A stretch of 64,000 nucleotides of DNA from Suilimivivens aceti (GCF_025567405.1 NZ_JAOQKJ010000005.1:124001-188000); one strand, 5' to 3'. Numbered from the stretch's first letter, positions 28,673-37,416 are shown. The notes: generated by a model not told the origin, from the sequence alone. Program-made: numbers and translations.

Positions 28673-29401
28673 ATGCAGATTGCGATTGTGGATGACAGAG
28701 CAGAGGACAGAGAAGAACTGTCTGCCTGCCTGGAAAATTATATGAAAAAGCATCAGCTGGACTATACGCTGACAGAATTTGAGGACGGAGAGAATTTTCT
28801 GAAAGCTGCCGCCCAGGTCAATTTTCAGCTTGTCTTTATGGACATCTATATGGAGAACATGGATGGAATGGAAGCCGCCAGAAGGCTGCGCCAGAAAAAC
28901 AGGCTCTGTAAGATCGTTTTTCTGACCATTACAGAAGATTATGCCCGGATGGGGTACAGCCTGTCCGCCAGCTATTATCTGCTGAAGCCGCTTTCGCTCC
29001 ATCAGGCAGATTTTGAAGAAGCGATGGAGCTGTGCCAGCTAAAACCGCCCTATGAAGTGATGACACTTTCGGTTATGGCTGACCGTCAAAAGCTGGAACT
29101 TCCCACAGAGAAAATTCTATACATAGATTATCAAAACCGTATGACACGGATTCATACGGCGGAACGCGTGATACCGGTAAGCGGAGGTTTTCAGGAGGTC
29201 ACTGCCGCATTGCAGAAGGACAAGCGTTTTTTGCCCTGCTACCGGGGCGTTTTAATCAACATGGATTATATCAGCCATGTTGACAGCCAAACCTTCCGTT
29301 TGATAAACGGGGAGGCACTTCCGATTGCTCTCCGCAATGGAAAACAGCTGCGGGAAACCTACCGTCAGTATGTTTTCTCTGGAATGGGGCGTATCGTATG
29401 A
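28673..29401 (+). CDS. LytTR-family response regulator
   Basis: 242-aa regulator. The receiver domain (about 1-120) has the acidic pair in IVDDRAED, phospho-Asp in LVFMDIYMENMDG, Thr in VFLTITED and Lys in YLLKPL. A LytTR DNA-binding domain follows (about 135-235), including ILYIDYQNRMTRIHT and FLPCYRGVLINMDYI. The start ATG at 28673 is behind AAAGGAG. Its stop overlaps the next start (ATGA), so it is coupled to the surface protein and kinase. The divergent adhesin operon and the repeats at 28579-28611 are its likely targets (inference). Confidence 0.92.
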   Translation: MQIAIVDDRAEDREELSACLENYMKKHQLDYTLTEFEDGENFLKAAAQVNFQLVFMDIYMENMDGMEAARRLRQKNRLCKIVFLTITEDYARMGYSLSASYYLLKPLSLHQADFEEAMELCQLKPPYEVMTLSVMADRQKLELPTEKILYIDYQNRMTRIHTAERVIPVSGGFQEVTAALQKDKRFLPCYRGVLINMDYISHVDSQTFRLINGEALPIALRNGKQLRETYRQYVFSGMGRIV

Positions 29402-31431
29402 GAATGAAACAAATACGCAGGCGTATTCTGGGGGGCTGTCTGGCCTGCCTCCTCTGCTTGACCGGCAGTATCCCCGCATTTGCCGCTGGAACTGCAACCC
29501 CAGCCAACGCCAATGAAAGAAGGGAGAATCCGCCGGGTTTAGAAAACAAAGCTTCAGGGGCACTGGATAGCGGAACCCCGGAAACACCGGAAGCATCGGA
29601 AGAAATACCCCTCGTCCTTGTCACGGAAATACAAAATGAAGGCGAACTGCTCTCCCTGCCGGCTTTTACCCTGCCCCTTAGAACCACACCGTCTGATGAT
29701 GACCTGGAGGAAATTTATCAGCTGGCCCTTCAGTATCAGACCGTTTGCGCCACTGTAACAGCCGGTGAAGAAATCCGGCAGGAAACATTTTCTGTCGCAT
29801 GGGATTTTTCAGCCATTGACCAGACCACTCCGGGAGAATATGCCGCAGCAGGCCGGATTGAACTGCCGGAGGGGTATGCCTTTGGTGAAGCTGTATTGCA
29901 GGAGCTGCAGATTCCCGTCCGGGTAGAAGAAATGACGCCTGCTGTCATTACCTCCATAGAGCAATGGTATCCTTATACAAATGCATTTGCGCTCCCACAG
30001 GGCAGCGAAGTTGAAGCGCTGGAAGAATTATTCGCCGCCTCCCCGTATTATCTGGAATGCTATGCGGAGAACGGAACCAGCTACACCGCTGTGGTGGAAT
30101 GGGATTTTTCGTGTATTGATCTGAATACTGTGGGACTGTACCATGCAACAGGAAGGCTGATCGCACCGAAAAATACCGTATTTGCGGATCGTGTCGATTT
30201 CCCTGAAATTACAATTCCTGTTTCTGTTCAGGCTCCGGATAGACCAGACATTAACTGTTTTCTGGCCGCCAGAGGAAATCTTCATTTTCCCTGGGTTGCA
30301 CCTCCGGGAAATCTGGATAAGATCAGCGTATGGCTGTCCGAAAACAACGGTTCATGGAACCGTCTGGAAAATGGCATTTACGTGGGGCGGGAAATGCTCT
30401 CGATTGCCACCCGTCTGCTGGCACCGGGCAGCAGCTACCGCCTTCAGGTTGATTATGGCGGTGGACAGACTGGTATCCTGTCCTTGACCTACGCAGATGA
30501 AATTGTCCTTGAAGGGTATCATGAAGGCGACCGGGATGGAGGGGATGCAGGCGGAAATCCACCCGATACCATCATTCAGCCGCCTCCTGAAGATACCGAC
30601 GATCAGGATGATGGTTTTGCAGACAGGCCCTCCACGAAGCCTTCAAAACCACCCGCAACAAATGGCGGTGGAACGGATTCCGATGAACCGACTATACCGG
30701 AAATCGAAGCGCCCGTTATATCAGGTCAGCCAGAGGAAGATACCACTTTGACGCAGCCCCCTGAAGTGCAGACGATTGTCGGCGCTTCAGAGCTTACCGC
30801 TCCCAATCCTGCCTTGAAGCTTTCAGAAAACAGGAAAGATTCAGTGCAAAGCGTTATAACCGTTCCCCAGGAAGTCGCAGATTCCCAAAACTCTGCTTTT
30901 TCAGAGTTCTTCGATGAAACCACTGACCGGATTTCCGGCACACGCTTTTTGATGATGCTGCAAACAGGGGAGCAAAGAGCCGTCTTTTCCAAACAGGGAA
31001 TCACCATCAGCATACCCAAAGACGCCTTGCCGGAGGGTATCCAAAACAAAGATCAGATTGAAGTCATCATCCAAAAGGATACGGATGGCGGTTTTTCTTT
31101 TTCGTTTTCCATCAACGGAACTGTGCTCAACTCCCTGCCGGATGTTTCTGTCATGCTGCCCTGTCCAAATGACCCGGCAGCCGGCACATTGTTCCTTTGT
31201 GATGAAAGCGGCGTGGAAATCCCCATGACCGGTTACGACGATACGGCGAAAGCCGCTTCCTTTCAGATCAGCCATACAGGGACTTACACCATTGTGGGAA
31301 AGGAAGATACCGCTTCCCTGGCACATGCTGCCGACACAGAGCACAGCTGGTCGCCCATATTCTTTTTCATTCCGGTCTGTCTGGTTCTTCTGTCTGCCGG
31401 TAAATTTTTCCTAAGGAGGAGGCGAAAATAA
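29398..31431 (+). CDS. Membrane-anchored surface protein with Ig-like domains
   Basis: 677 aa. Signal peptide 1-29 (cleavage after IPAFA), two repeated Ig-like units (each with a W-DFS-ID motif: VAWDFSAIDQTTPGEYAAAG and VVEWDFSCIDLNTVGLYHAT) and a further Ig-like unit. A long Pro/Asp/Thr-rich linker follows (about 380-470). The membrane-proximal beta domain ends in FQISHTGTYTIV, much like the end of the giant adhesin. One membrane helix and an RRRRK tail close the protein. There is no LPxTG. It lies between a response regulator and its kinase with 4-base and 1-base junctions. This suggests an accessory sensor or a target of the system, but neither is proven. Confidence 0.85.
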   Translation: MRMKQIRRRILGGCLACLLCLTGSIPAFAAGTATPANANERRENPPGLENKASGALDSGTPETPEASEEIPLVLVTEIQNEGELLSLPAFTLPLRTTPSDDDLEEIYQLALQYQTVCATVTAGEEIRQETFSVAWDFSAIDQTTPGEYAAAGRIELPEGYAFGEAVLQELQIPVRVEEMTPAVITSIEQWYPYTNAFALPQGSEVEALEELFAASPYYLECYAENGTSYTAVVEWDFSCIDLNTVGLYHATGRLIAPKNTVFADRVDFPEITIPVSVQAPDRPDINCFLAARGNLHFPWVAPPGNLDKISVWLSENNGSWNRLENGIYVGREMLSIATRLLAPGSSYRLQVDYGGGQTGILSLTYADEIVLEGYHEGDRDGGDAGGNPPDTIIQPPPEDTDDQDDGFADRPSTKPSKPPATNGGGTDSDEPTIPEIEAPVISGQPEEDTTLTQPPEVQTIVGASELTAPNPALKLSENRKDSVQSVITVPQEVADSQNSAFSEFFDETTDRISGTRFLMMLQTGEQRAVFSKQGITISIPKDALPEGIQNKDQIEVIIQKDTDGGFSFSFSINGTVLNSLPDVSVMLPCPNDPAAGTLFLCDESGVEIPMTGYDDTAKAASFQISHTGTYTIVGKEDTASLAHAADTEHSWSPIFFFIPVCLVLLSAGKFFLRRRRK

Positions 31432-31432
31432 G

Positions 31433-33334
31433 ATGGTATCTTCTGTGGTAAAAAAATATGCTGCCTTATGTATGGTCTGCCTGTGCTCATCCCTGTTTTT
31501 TCTTGGCCTGTATCAGTTCAATAATAAATATGGTCAGGACACAATCCAGGCGGCAAATGGGATTCTGGCGCTTTCTGAGGAAGAACTTCAAAAGTCACCG
31601 GTGCGCTTTCTGGTATCCGGCTGGGCATTTTATCCTGACGCGCTTTTGACCCCGGAAGAAATACGGGATGAAAGCCATTATATGCGCTACCTTTCCATCG
31701 GAGAGCAGACCAATTTTTCCAGTCCTGCAAGCCCTTCTCCCTATGGCTGCGGGACTTACCAGATGACATTCTTTCTGCCGGAACGGAAGGAAGTGTATGC
31801 ACTGGAAATCCCGGAAGTGTTTTCTGCTTACAACCTTTATCTGGATCAAGACCTGATCCTGCAAATGGGGGAACCTGCACATGGGACACCATTGGTTCAA
31901 AACCGCATGGTCACTTTTCATGGCGGAAAACCGGTCACACTCACCATAGCGGTCAGCAACTATGACCACTTTTACGGAGGGATTGTTTATCCGCCTGCTT
32001 TCGGAACGATGCTGGCGGTAAATACAACCAGAGGAATCCGGTTTGCATTCTGCCTTTTTGGCTGTACGGTTACCTTTGTCTGTGCGCTGCTGTCCTTTTA
32101 TTTCAGCCGCCGGATGAAACAGAAAAATACATTCCTGTTCGGACTGATCTGCCTTGCCATGTGCGGCCTGTCATCCTATCCTGTGCTTCATATGCTGGCT
32201 GCTGTTCCCATATTCCCCTGGTACACGATTGAACTGTTCTGTATCTATCTGGTTACCTGGCTGATTGTGGTTCTGCAAAACCGGATATGCAGGCCGGGCT
32301 TCCTGCCTGCGGCCATCAGTAATGGAGTGGGCGCTGCCTTCCTGGTATATGCGTTTTTGTATGGCATGATGGCTTCCCATCTCTCCCTTGGAGCGATTCG
32401 CTTTTTCTCTGCATCGGTCTTTTGTTATAAGGCGGCATCTGCGCTCTATCTATTTATCATCGCTGTGCTTGCCATTCACAGAGGAGAAAAACGGAGCAGG
32501 CCGATCTTCTATGCTGCGGCAGCCGCAACCTGCGCCTTTATATGGGATCGCCTTCTGCCGGTTTATGAGCCGGTTATCGGCGGTTGGTTTGTGGAATGGG
32601 GCAGCTTTTTCATAGCAGCCGCCATCGGTTATTCCCTCTGGCGCGATGTGGTAGAGGGGTATGGAAACAGCCTGATTTTTCAGGAAGAACGCAAGCAGGT
32701 CGTCCGTCAGCTTTCTATGCAGACCGAATACAGCCGTCAGGTTTCTGAAGCAGCGGCAGAAAACAGAAGGCTGATTCACGACATCAAACACCATCTGCAC
32801 ACCATAGACCGCATGGCCTCTGAACGTGGGCAGACGGAGATCTGCTCCTTCCTGTTACAGGTAGAGGAACAGGTTGCGGTGTCATCGGGTCACTCCTATG
32901 TTGCGTTCTGCAAAAATCCCGTCGTAAATGCGCTGATTGAATACTACTACGGCATGGCGCAGATACAAGGGACAGAATTTCAGGTGCGGCTCGATCTTCC
33001 CGATCAGATGCCGCTTACCGATGTGGAACTGTGTACGGTGCTGGGCAATCTTTTGGACAATGCCGTTGAGGCATGTAGCCGCCAAAATCAGGGAGTGCGC
33101 CGCATTTTAGTTGCCGGCGAAACCAGAGGCAATATGTACTTTTTGAAGATTGAAAACACTTACGACGGGCTAGCCTTTCAGGAGGGAAAAACATTCCTCT
33201 CCCGAAAGGGCGCATCCGCTGATCATGGAATCGGGCTTTCCTCTGTCCGAAAAATCATTGAAGGCCATGGCGATGATCTCGATCTTGTTCCCGGTGAGGA
33301 ATCCTTTCTTGTTGGAGTTACAATACAGATGTAA
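31433..33334 (+). CDS. 7TM sensor histidine kinase of the GHKL (LytS/AgrC-like) type
   Basis: 633 aa. One N-terminal helix, an extracellular beta domain (about 30-195, with jelly-roll-type sequence of the 7TMR-DISM class), seven membrane helices (about 200-410) and a short coiled coil. The dimerisation helix has the phospho-acceptor His in RRLIHDIKHHLHTI. The GHKL ATPase domain follows, with the N-box LGNLLDNAVEAC and the G-box HGIGLSSVRKIIE. It starts 1 base after the surface-protein stop. It is the cognate kinase of the LytTR regulator by operon position. The ligand is unknown. Confidence 0.9.
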   Translation: MVSSVVKKYAALCMVCLCSSLFFLGLYQFNNKYGQDTIQAANGILALSEEELQKSPVRFLVSGWAFYPDALLTPEEIRDESHYMRYLSIGEQTNFSSPASPSPYGCGTYQMTFFLPERKEVYALEIPEVFSAYNLYLDQDLILQMGEPAHGTPLVQNRMVTFHGGKPVTLTIAVSNYDHFYGGIVYPPAFGTMLAVNTTRGIRFAFCLFGCTVTFVCALLSFYFSRRMKQKNTFLFGLICLAMCGLSSYPVLHMLAAVPIFPWYTIELFCIYLVTWLIVVLQNRICRPGFLPAAISNGVGAAFLVYAFLYGMMASHLSLGAIRFFSASVFCYKAASALYLFIIAVLAIHRGEKRSRPIFYAAAAATCAFIWDRLLPVYEPVIGGWFVEWGSFFIAAAIGYSLWRDVVEGYGNSLIFQEERKQVVRQLSMQTEYSRQVSEAAAENRRLIHDIKHHLHTIDRMASERGQTEICSFLLQVEEQVAVSSGHSYVAFCKNPVVNALIEYYYGMAQIQGTEFQVRLDLPDQMPLTDVELCTVLGNLLDNAVEACSRQNQGVRRILVAGETRGNMYFLKIENTYDGLAFQEGKTFLSRKGASADHGIGLSSVRKIIEGHGDDLDLVPGEESFLVGVTIQM

Positions 33335-33466
33335 AAACTGTATTTTGAGGCGCATTCAGATAACATAGGCAAGACCTGATGGATGGACTTTGAAATAGAT
33401 TTTTGCAACCTTTCGCACTTTTCTATTCCAATATTAGTATATCCAAAGCAGAATAAAATATGAAAT

Positions 33467-33543
33467 ACCACATCAGGCAGTCCCTGTTCATCAATAACCT
33501 TCTGCATTTGATCACGCAGGTGGCTGTCTCCGATAGGAGAACC
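33467..33543 (-). mobile_element. Tyrosine-integrase fragment, copy A of a 77-bp direct repeat
   Basis: Minus-strand translation gives GSPIGDSHLRDQMQKVIDEQ then GLPDVVFH, the region just before the catalytic HxLRH box of a phage/ICE tyrosine recombinase. Sequence identity with 35622-35698 is high, and the rest of the gene is absent. The two copies lie in the same orientation and bracket the AbiE-like pair. Confidence 0.65.
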
Positions 33544-33547
33544 AAGG

Positions 33548-33584
33548 AAAAAGCCAGACACTGCTTTTCAGTATCTGGCTTTTT
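33548..33584. terminator. Bidirectional terminator after the LytTR operon
   Basis: AAAAAGCCAGA (33548-33558) pairs perfectly with TCTGGCTTTTT (33574-33584). It is A-rich on one side and T-rich on the other, so it can end both the plus-strand kinase operon and the minus-strand toxin remnant. Confidence 0.8.
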
Positions 33585-33603
33585 ATTGTAGATTTTTAAT
33601 AAC

Positions 33604-34448
33604 CTATTCACCTATGGAAGCAAACAGGTTACTGATAAATTCAAATGCCTGAATTGCTTTTTCAAAGCTCTGCCGATTGGATGTGTAGAGCAGATCTTCA
33701 TGAAGAGTTTCATATCTTCTACGAATTTCATCGTTGAAATACTGTTTCCAGTTTTCAAAGGCATATGCCCCCAACGGATCATAATCTTCAGAAATATTAC
33801 GTTTCTGAAGATAGAAGCTGTCCGTTTCTTTTGTGAGCTTTAGAAGCTGCTTCAGCCGTTCGGTATTATTCAGGAAATCCTGAATGTCACTGCGATCCAA
33901 AAGTACCGTAACATCATATATGTGACGCACTTTTCTTGGAAGAGTTCCGCAGATTGCATGCCTTTCTCTTCGAGATATTCCTGAATATAAGTTTTCATGC
34001 TTCTCTTTGAAAAAGGATCCGGTCTTACACTAGAACCAATCTCCAGTTTTACCCGGCAGGTTTCCTTGCTTTCATTTTCAGGCCAAACAAATGCACTTTT
34101 GTTTCGGTCATTACGTTCATCTTCAATTTTCTCCATCAAAAAACCGGCTGAGATAGTATCTTCAACTCGTTTCAAAGCCTTGCTGTATTTCTTATTAGTC
34201 ATATCTTCTACAGGTATGAATGTCAGATCAATATCTTCGGAAAAACGATTGATAGATCCTGGATAACATTTGCTGAGAGAAGTTCCTCCCTTAAACACAC
34301 AAACTTCGGCGTATTCGCTGTTTTGAAGGTTTTGCATCATTTGAACAATATAGTAATCCCTGCGAACCGCATCAGCAGGAACTCCTATATAATCTGCTAC
34401 AATGGCAATCAGTTCTTCAAATTCTTCTTTATGCTCGTGCAGGTTCAT
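33604..34448 (-). pseudogene. AbiEii-type nucleotidyltransferase toxin, internally deleted
   Basis: The N-terminal part (start ATG 34448, MNLHEHKEEFEELIAIVADY) contains the nucleotidyltransferase core FKGGTSLSKCYPGSINRFSEDIDL, with the GGT-S and ED-D catalytic motifs of the AbiEii/DUF1814 family. After about residue 160 the frame breaks. A second frame resumes as CGTLPRKVRHIYDVTVLLDR and runs 108 codons from 33930 to the end. The expected RTFIDK-like stretch between them is missing, so this is a deletion with frameshift, not only a base error. It overlaps the antitoxin gene by 20 bases. The toxin is probably inactive. Confidence 0.75.
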
Positions 34449-35130
34449 AAAATTCCTCCATTTCTGGAATTGCATACGATGAGAGGGCTGATAAAAACTG
34501 GTGCAATGTGTTTTCAACACCAAGATAATTCAGAAAGCGCTCCAGAAATGCAATCGTAGATTTCTTATACTTCCGATTTTTCAGGACAAACACCGCCGCA
34601 GTATCAGAGTATTCCGTCGCAAATTCTCTCATATATGCTGCTAATGCAGATTTTCTGATATCTTCAATGGACTTATAGTTCTGAAGAATCTCCATAGTTT
34701 CAATTACCGGAATCGTCTCCTGCGTCAAATCAATCCCACTGTTTGTCACACAAATATTTTGGATATTTTTCTTTTGTTCTGTAACAGCAGAAGAAAGAAC
34801 CTCAACCCGTTTGCTTATCTGTGTTGTTAAGCCCTTTTGATTGTAAAGTCTGTAGCCAATTACAATTCCCCGGCCATTGTTCGTATAGTGACCAATAATC
34901 TCTTTTTCACTGATTGGAATTGTTCCAAAGCGAGATTTCTTTGGTCTGTAATAAAGACCCTTGGTAAGATGTACAAGGGAACCTTGTTTGCTCATTCTTT
35001 CCAATGTTTTATAGTAGGTCATTTCAGGAACAGTGCCGAACGATTTTTGATATAAAATACTTGCTTCCAAAAGCTTGTTCTCAGGCTCCTGTTCGATCAC
35101 AGTTTCAATATACTTTGCATAGCTATTCAT
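34429..35130 (-). CDS. AbiEi-type antitoxin (DUF6088-like)
   Basis: 233-aa protein with an N-terminal winged-helix region (SYAKYIETVIEQ ... YYKTLERMSKQGSLVHLTKG) and the long C-terminal domain typical of AbiEi antitoxins. These repress their own promoter and neutralise the nucleotidyltransferase toxin. The start ATG at 35130 is behind GAGGAGG; a longer open frame begins at 35151. A strong promoter lies 20 bases upstream. The coding sequence is intact while its toxin partner is broken, so it is an orphan antitoxin. Confidence 0.78.
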   Translation of the reverse strand: MNSYAKYIETVIEQEPENKLLEASILYQKSFGTVPEMTYYKTLERMSKQGSLVHLTKGLYYRPKKSRFGTIPISEKEIIGHYTNNGRGIVIGYRLYNQKGLTTQISKRVEVLSSAVTEQKKNIQNICVTNSGIDLTQETIPVIETMEILQNYKSIEDIRKSALAAYMREFATEYSDTAAVFVLKNRKYKKSTIAFLERFLNYLGVENTLHQFLSALSSYAIPEMEEFYEPARA

Positions 35131-35149
35131 ACGACACCTCCTCAATCTC

Positions 35150-35177
35150 ATTATATGTCAACTTTCCGATATGTCAA
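35150..35177 (-). promoter_or_regulatory. Promoter of the AbiE pair with a repeated TTGACATAT
   Basis: Minus-strand TTGACA (35177-35172), 16-base spacer, TATAAT (35155-35150): both boxes match consensus. TTGACATAT is repeated, once over the -35 and once over the -10, a plausible site for the autorepressing antitoxin. Confidence 0.75.
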
Positions 35178-35295
35178 GTAGAATTCAATTTTACTTGATC
35201 GTTAGCAACTGTAATAATATCTTACCCTGTTGATAGCTAATTTATACAGCATCATGATCCCGCCACTAATGCAGAATCGAATCTCTGACCTGTTT

Positions 35296-35698
35296 TTAAT
35301 TCAATCTCTTCGCCAGGCTCGTCAGCAAAGCCGTCATCTCCGGATTTCTCAGAACCTTCATCAAAAGTTCCGCATCCACCCCTTCCGGAACAGCCACCGT
35401 GTTTGCTGTCTGATCAGCATCTGCACCCTTCATCTGAGGATTAAGATTTTCCCTGTTATAAAACGCATCCTCCATTCTCTGTGCATTCCTTCGCCTGTCT
35501 TCGTCAATGATATGGCCATATACCCCCGTCACCATGTCCGGAATCGCCCTGGACCGCTTTGATGTCTCCACCACTAAGCTTCAGCTTGTATGTGACACTT
35601 GTATGTCGGAGACTATGAAAAACCACATCCGGCAGTCCCTGTTCATCAATAACCTTCTGCATCTGATCACGCAGATAGCTGTCTCCAATTGGAAGACC
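35296..35698 (-). pseudogene. Tyrosine-integrase C-terminal remnant (contains repeat copy B)
   Basis: Reading from 35698, the frame gives GLPIGDSYLRDQMQKVIDEQ, then VVFHSLRHTSVTYKLKLSGG and VQGDSGH, with the catalytic H-x-L-R-H and G-H boxes of phage/ICE integrases. The frame breaks near 35540. The tail continues in another frame as MVTGVYGHIIDEDRRRNAQR, containing the catalytic Tyr region. The AQVN residues expected between them are deleted. The N-terminal half of the integrase is absent. 35622-35698 is near-identical to 33467-33543. Confidence 0.75.
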
Positions 35699-36107
35699 AA
35701 CTCAATCATACCTTGAGGTTTTTTTATTCAATTGGTATTATTTCTGAATTACAGGAATGCTCCTTATTTATTAAACTTATTGATTGCTTCACTTGATACG
35801 AAGCTGCACACATTATTCGACTTGTGCTCGTCAACAGATTTAAGTATAGGAAAGTGAATTTTGCATTACAAGCAAGCCGGGATTACATTTCGGTTTTTTC
35901 CGCTACTTTGCGTGGCATTTATTGATTTCAAGCCAATTTAACGATATGAGGCTCTATCGGTGCTTTTCGTAAAATCGTAGCCAAGCAACTGCTTTGCTGT
36001 TTCACTTTCTAAAAACACCACATCCATTGCGGCGGTTAATATAAACACAAGCATAGATTTGTAAGTTTCTTTTCACAGTATAACACATACCTATCTCTAT
36101 GCGTATG
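35699..36107. other. Gene-free stretch between integrase and ParB remnants
   Basis: I see no supported gene. A 38-codon minus-strand frame (36054-35938) has no ribosome site. Near 36077-36116 is an imperfect inverted repeat (GTATAACACATAC / GTATGTTATAC) directly after the ParB-like fragment, possibly a terminator or operator remnant. Confidence 0.4.
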
Positions 36108-36386
36108 TTATACGCGAATGATCACAGGTACCTTACGATAACCAATCTTTTCAGCTGCAAATTTTCTTCTGTGGCCCGATATAATCTCATAAGTCCCATC
36201 CTGCCTCGGTCTGACTATCAGAGGATTTAATATTCCATACTTCTTAATACTCTCCTGCAATTCAATCATCTGACTGTCCGCCTGAACCTTGAATGGATGG
36301 TTTACAAATCCCCGAAGTCTTTCCAGCTCAATCTCTACAACTCTTTCATCCTGATCCAGCAATTCCTTCTTTTCTTCCATAGGCAA
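36108..36386 (-). pseudogene. ParB-like protein fragment 1 (conjugative-element type)
   Basis: 92 residues of a ParB/Spo0J N-terminal domain, with FKVQADSQMIELQESIKKYG, NPLIVRPR and ISGHRRKFAAEKIG (the GxRR nucleotide-binding box). It ends abruptly at VPVIIRV, where full ParB proteins continue with the helix-turn-helix domain. It is very similar to the fragment at 46246-46596. It probably comes from the partition/replication end of a Tn1549-like element. The repeat array 36634-36726 lies upstream. Confidence 0.7.
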
Positions 36387-36480
36387 CTTCCTTTCCCTGA
36401 ACGCACTCGCGATGCTCGCTCGTTGTCACGGCATTCGTCAAAGTCTCAAGCAAGCTTGGACCTTGACTCATTGCTCACGC

Positions 36481-36528
36481 AAAAAAGCCCGTCCAGAATA
36501 GATTGTATTTATCTAATCTGAGCGGACT
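36481..36528 (-). terminator. Hairpin with T-run upstream of ParB fragment 1
   Basis: Minus-strand hairpin (36528-36487, imperfect stem with AGATTAGAT / ATCTATTCT) followed by six T residues. A homologous hairpin lies at 46621-46661 upstream of ParB fragment 2, so it is a conserved part of the element end, perhaps an attenuator for the parB-like gene. Confidence 0.65.
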
Positions 36529-36633
36529 CTTCCGACAGGCCTGATATCACAGGCAAGAATATAGTGTTTTGTCTCACTGTTTTTCCTAATTTTACACTCC
36601 AAAACTCATCCTACACTGTAGTTAATCCCTTTG

Positions 36634-36726
36634 GGTGACAGACCTAAAAATATGAATCGGTGACAAGCATCTATCCCCGCTGACAAAATCAGTCTTTTCT
36701 GCCTTGTTTCGCTGACAAATTTGTCA
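36634..36726 (-). repeat. TGACA repeat array ending in a palindrome (array 1)
   Basis: TGACA begins at 36636, 36661, 36681 and 36713, steps of 25, 20 and 32 bases. The last copy forms the perfect 14-bp palindrome TGACAAATTTGTCA (36713-36726). The same geometry with a different repeat word is found at 46756-46851. A protein-binding array at the end of a mobile element (origin, partition or excision site) is likely. Confidence 0.7.
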
Positions 36727-36747
36727 CTGAAATTGCAATTCTGCATG

Positions 36748-36782
36748 AAAAAAGCGGCAATGAAACTATCTTCATTACCGCT
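36748..36782 (-). terminator. Terminator next to the tRNA-Arg 3' remnant
   Basis: AGCGGCAATGAA (36753-36764) pairs with TTCATTACCGCT (36771-36782) with one G-T; six T residues follow on the minus strand. It has a counterpart after the tRNA at 46906-46976. Confidence 0.75.
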
Positions 36783-36792
36783 AAAAATGAGC

Positions 36793-36832
36793 GTCTCCTA
36801 TAGGAATCGAACCTACAATAGAGTCTTAGGAG
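36793..36832 (-). other. 3' half of a tRNA-Arg(CCT) gene (attachment-site remnant)
   Basis: On the minus strand it starts in the anticodon loop (CTCCTAAG, 36832-36825). A complete T-arm follows (GTAGG-TTCGATT-CCTAT), then an acceptor strand ending AGGAGAC. Anticodon 5' side, D-arm and 5' acceptor are missing. The break inside the anticodon loop matches where tyrosine integrases cross over in tRNA genes. Confidence 0.68.
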
Positions 36833-37182
36833 TTCATCCTGGTACAGAAAACAGCTTGCATTCTATGTCAATCAAAGTCATTCAAAGCCTTGATTTTACT
36901 GCTTTTTCTGTCAATTTCTGAAAAGATAAGAAAGCCTATTTTCATCTGAGAGATTATAGTTTGGGTGGATAAATGGTGGATTTTCCACCATTAGGGTAAA
37001 GCCAACCTGTTCCTTCCAATTATAAATGATGACTACCATTACCTGACATTTTACAGTAATGATTATTTGGTTTTCTTATTAGATCTATGTCTATTATACC
37101 GTGCTTGCGGTCAACTGTCGATAACAAATTGACCGCAAATGTATTATTTTTTCTTACGTTTACACTTTGTATCACAAAACTT
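36833..37182. other. Gene-free stretch beside the tRNA remnant
   Basis: No supported gene. At 36963-36991 there is GGGTGG followed by a palindrome with ATGGTGGA / TCCACCAT arms, which resembles the GGGTGG array at 46756-46851 and may be a piece of a third copy. The rest is AT-rich without recognisable signals. Confidence 0.4.
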
Positions 37183-37380
37183 CTACACTTCAAATACTCG
37201 GAAGTGTTTCTGAACAGATTCATATTTCCCTGTTTCGTAATTTAGTATTTTCCATACCGGATTTAATTGCTCGTCCGTTAACGGAGTAACCTGATTGTCT
37301 TTATCCAGCCATGCAAAAATTATCTGTTCTGATTCTATCCAGGTTAAGTTTTTATCCTTCTTTATCTCATCAATATTCTC
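37183..37380 (-). other. Orphan open frame without a start codon, after the pgsA-like gene
   Basis: 65 sense codons ending at TAG (37185-37183), reading IDEIKKDKNLTWIESEQIIF ... GKYESVQKHFRVFEV; no family recognised. An AGGAG ribosome site followed by ATG stands at the right place, but the ATG is one frame off (ATG-AGA-TAA). This looks like a small last gene of the operon inactivated by a one-base frameshift at its start, or a remnant. Confidence 0.4.
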
Positions 37381-37416
37381 CTAAATATTTTTCTAGTCAT
37401 TGCAATATAAAATTGC

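Noticed and set aside
33604..33930. Separate 108-aa gene
   Set aside because: It continues the nucleotidyltransferase toxin in another frame and would need GTG without a ribosome site; treated as part of the broken toxin.
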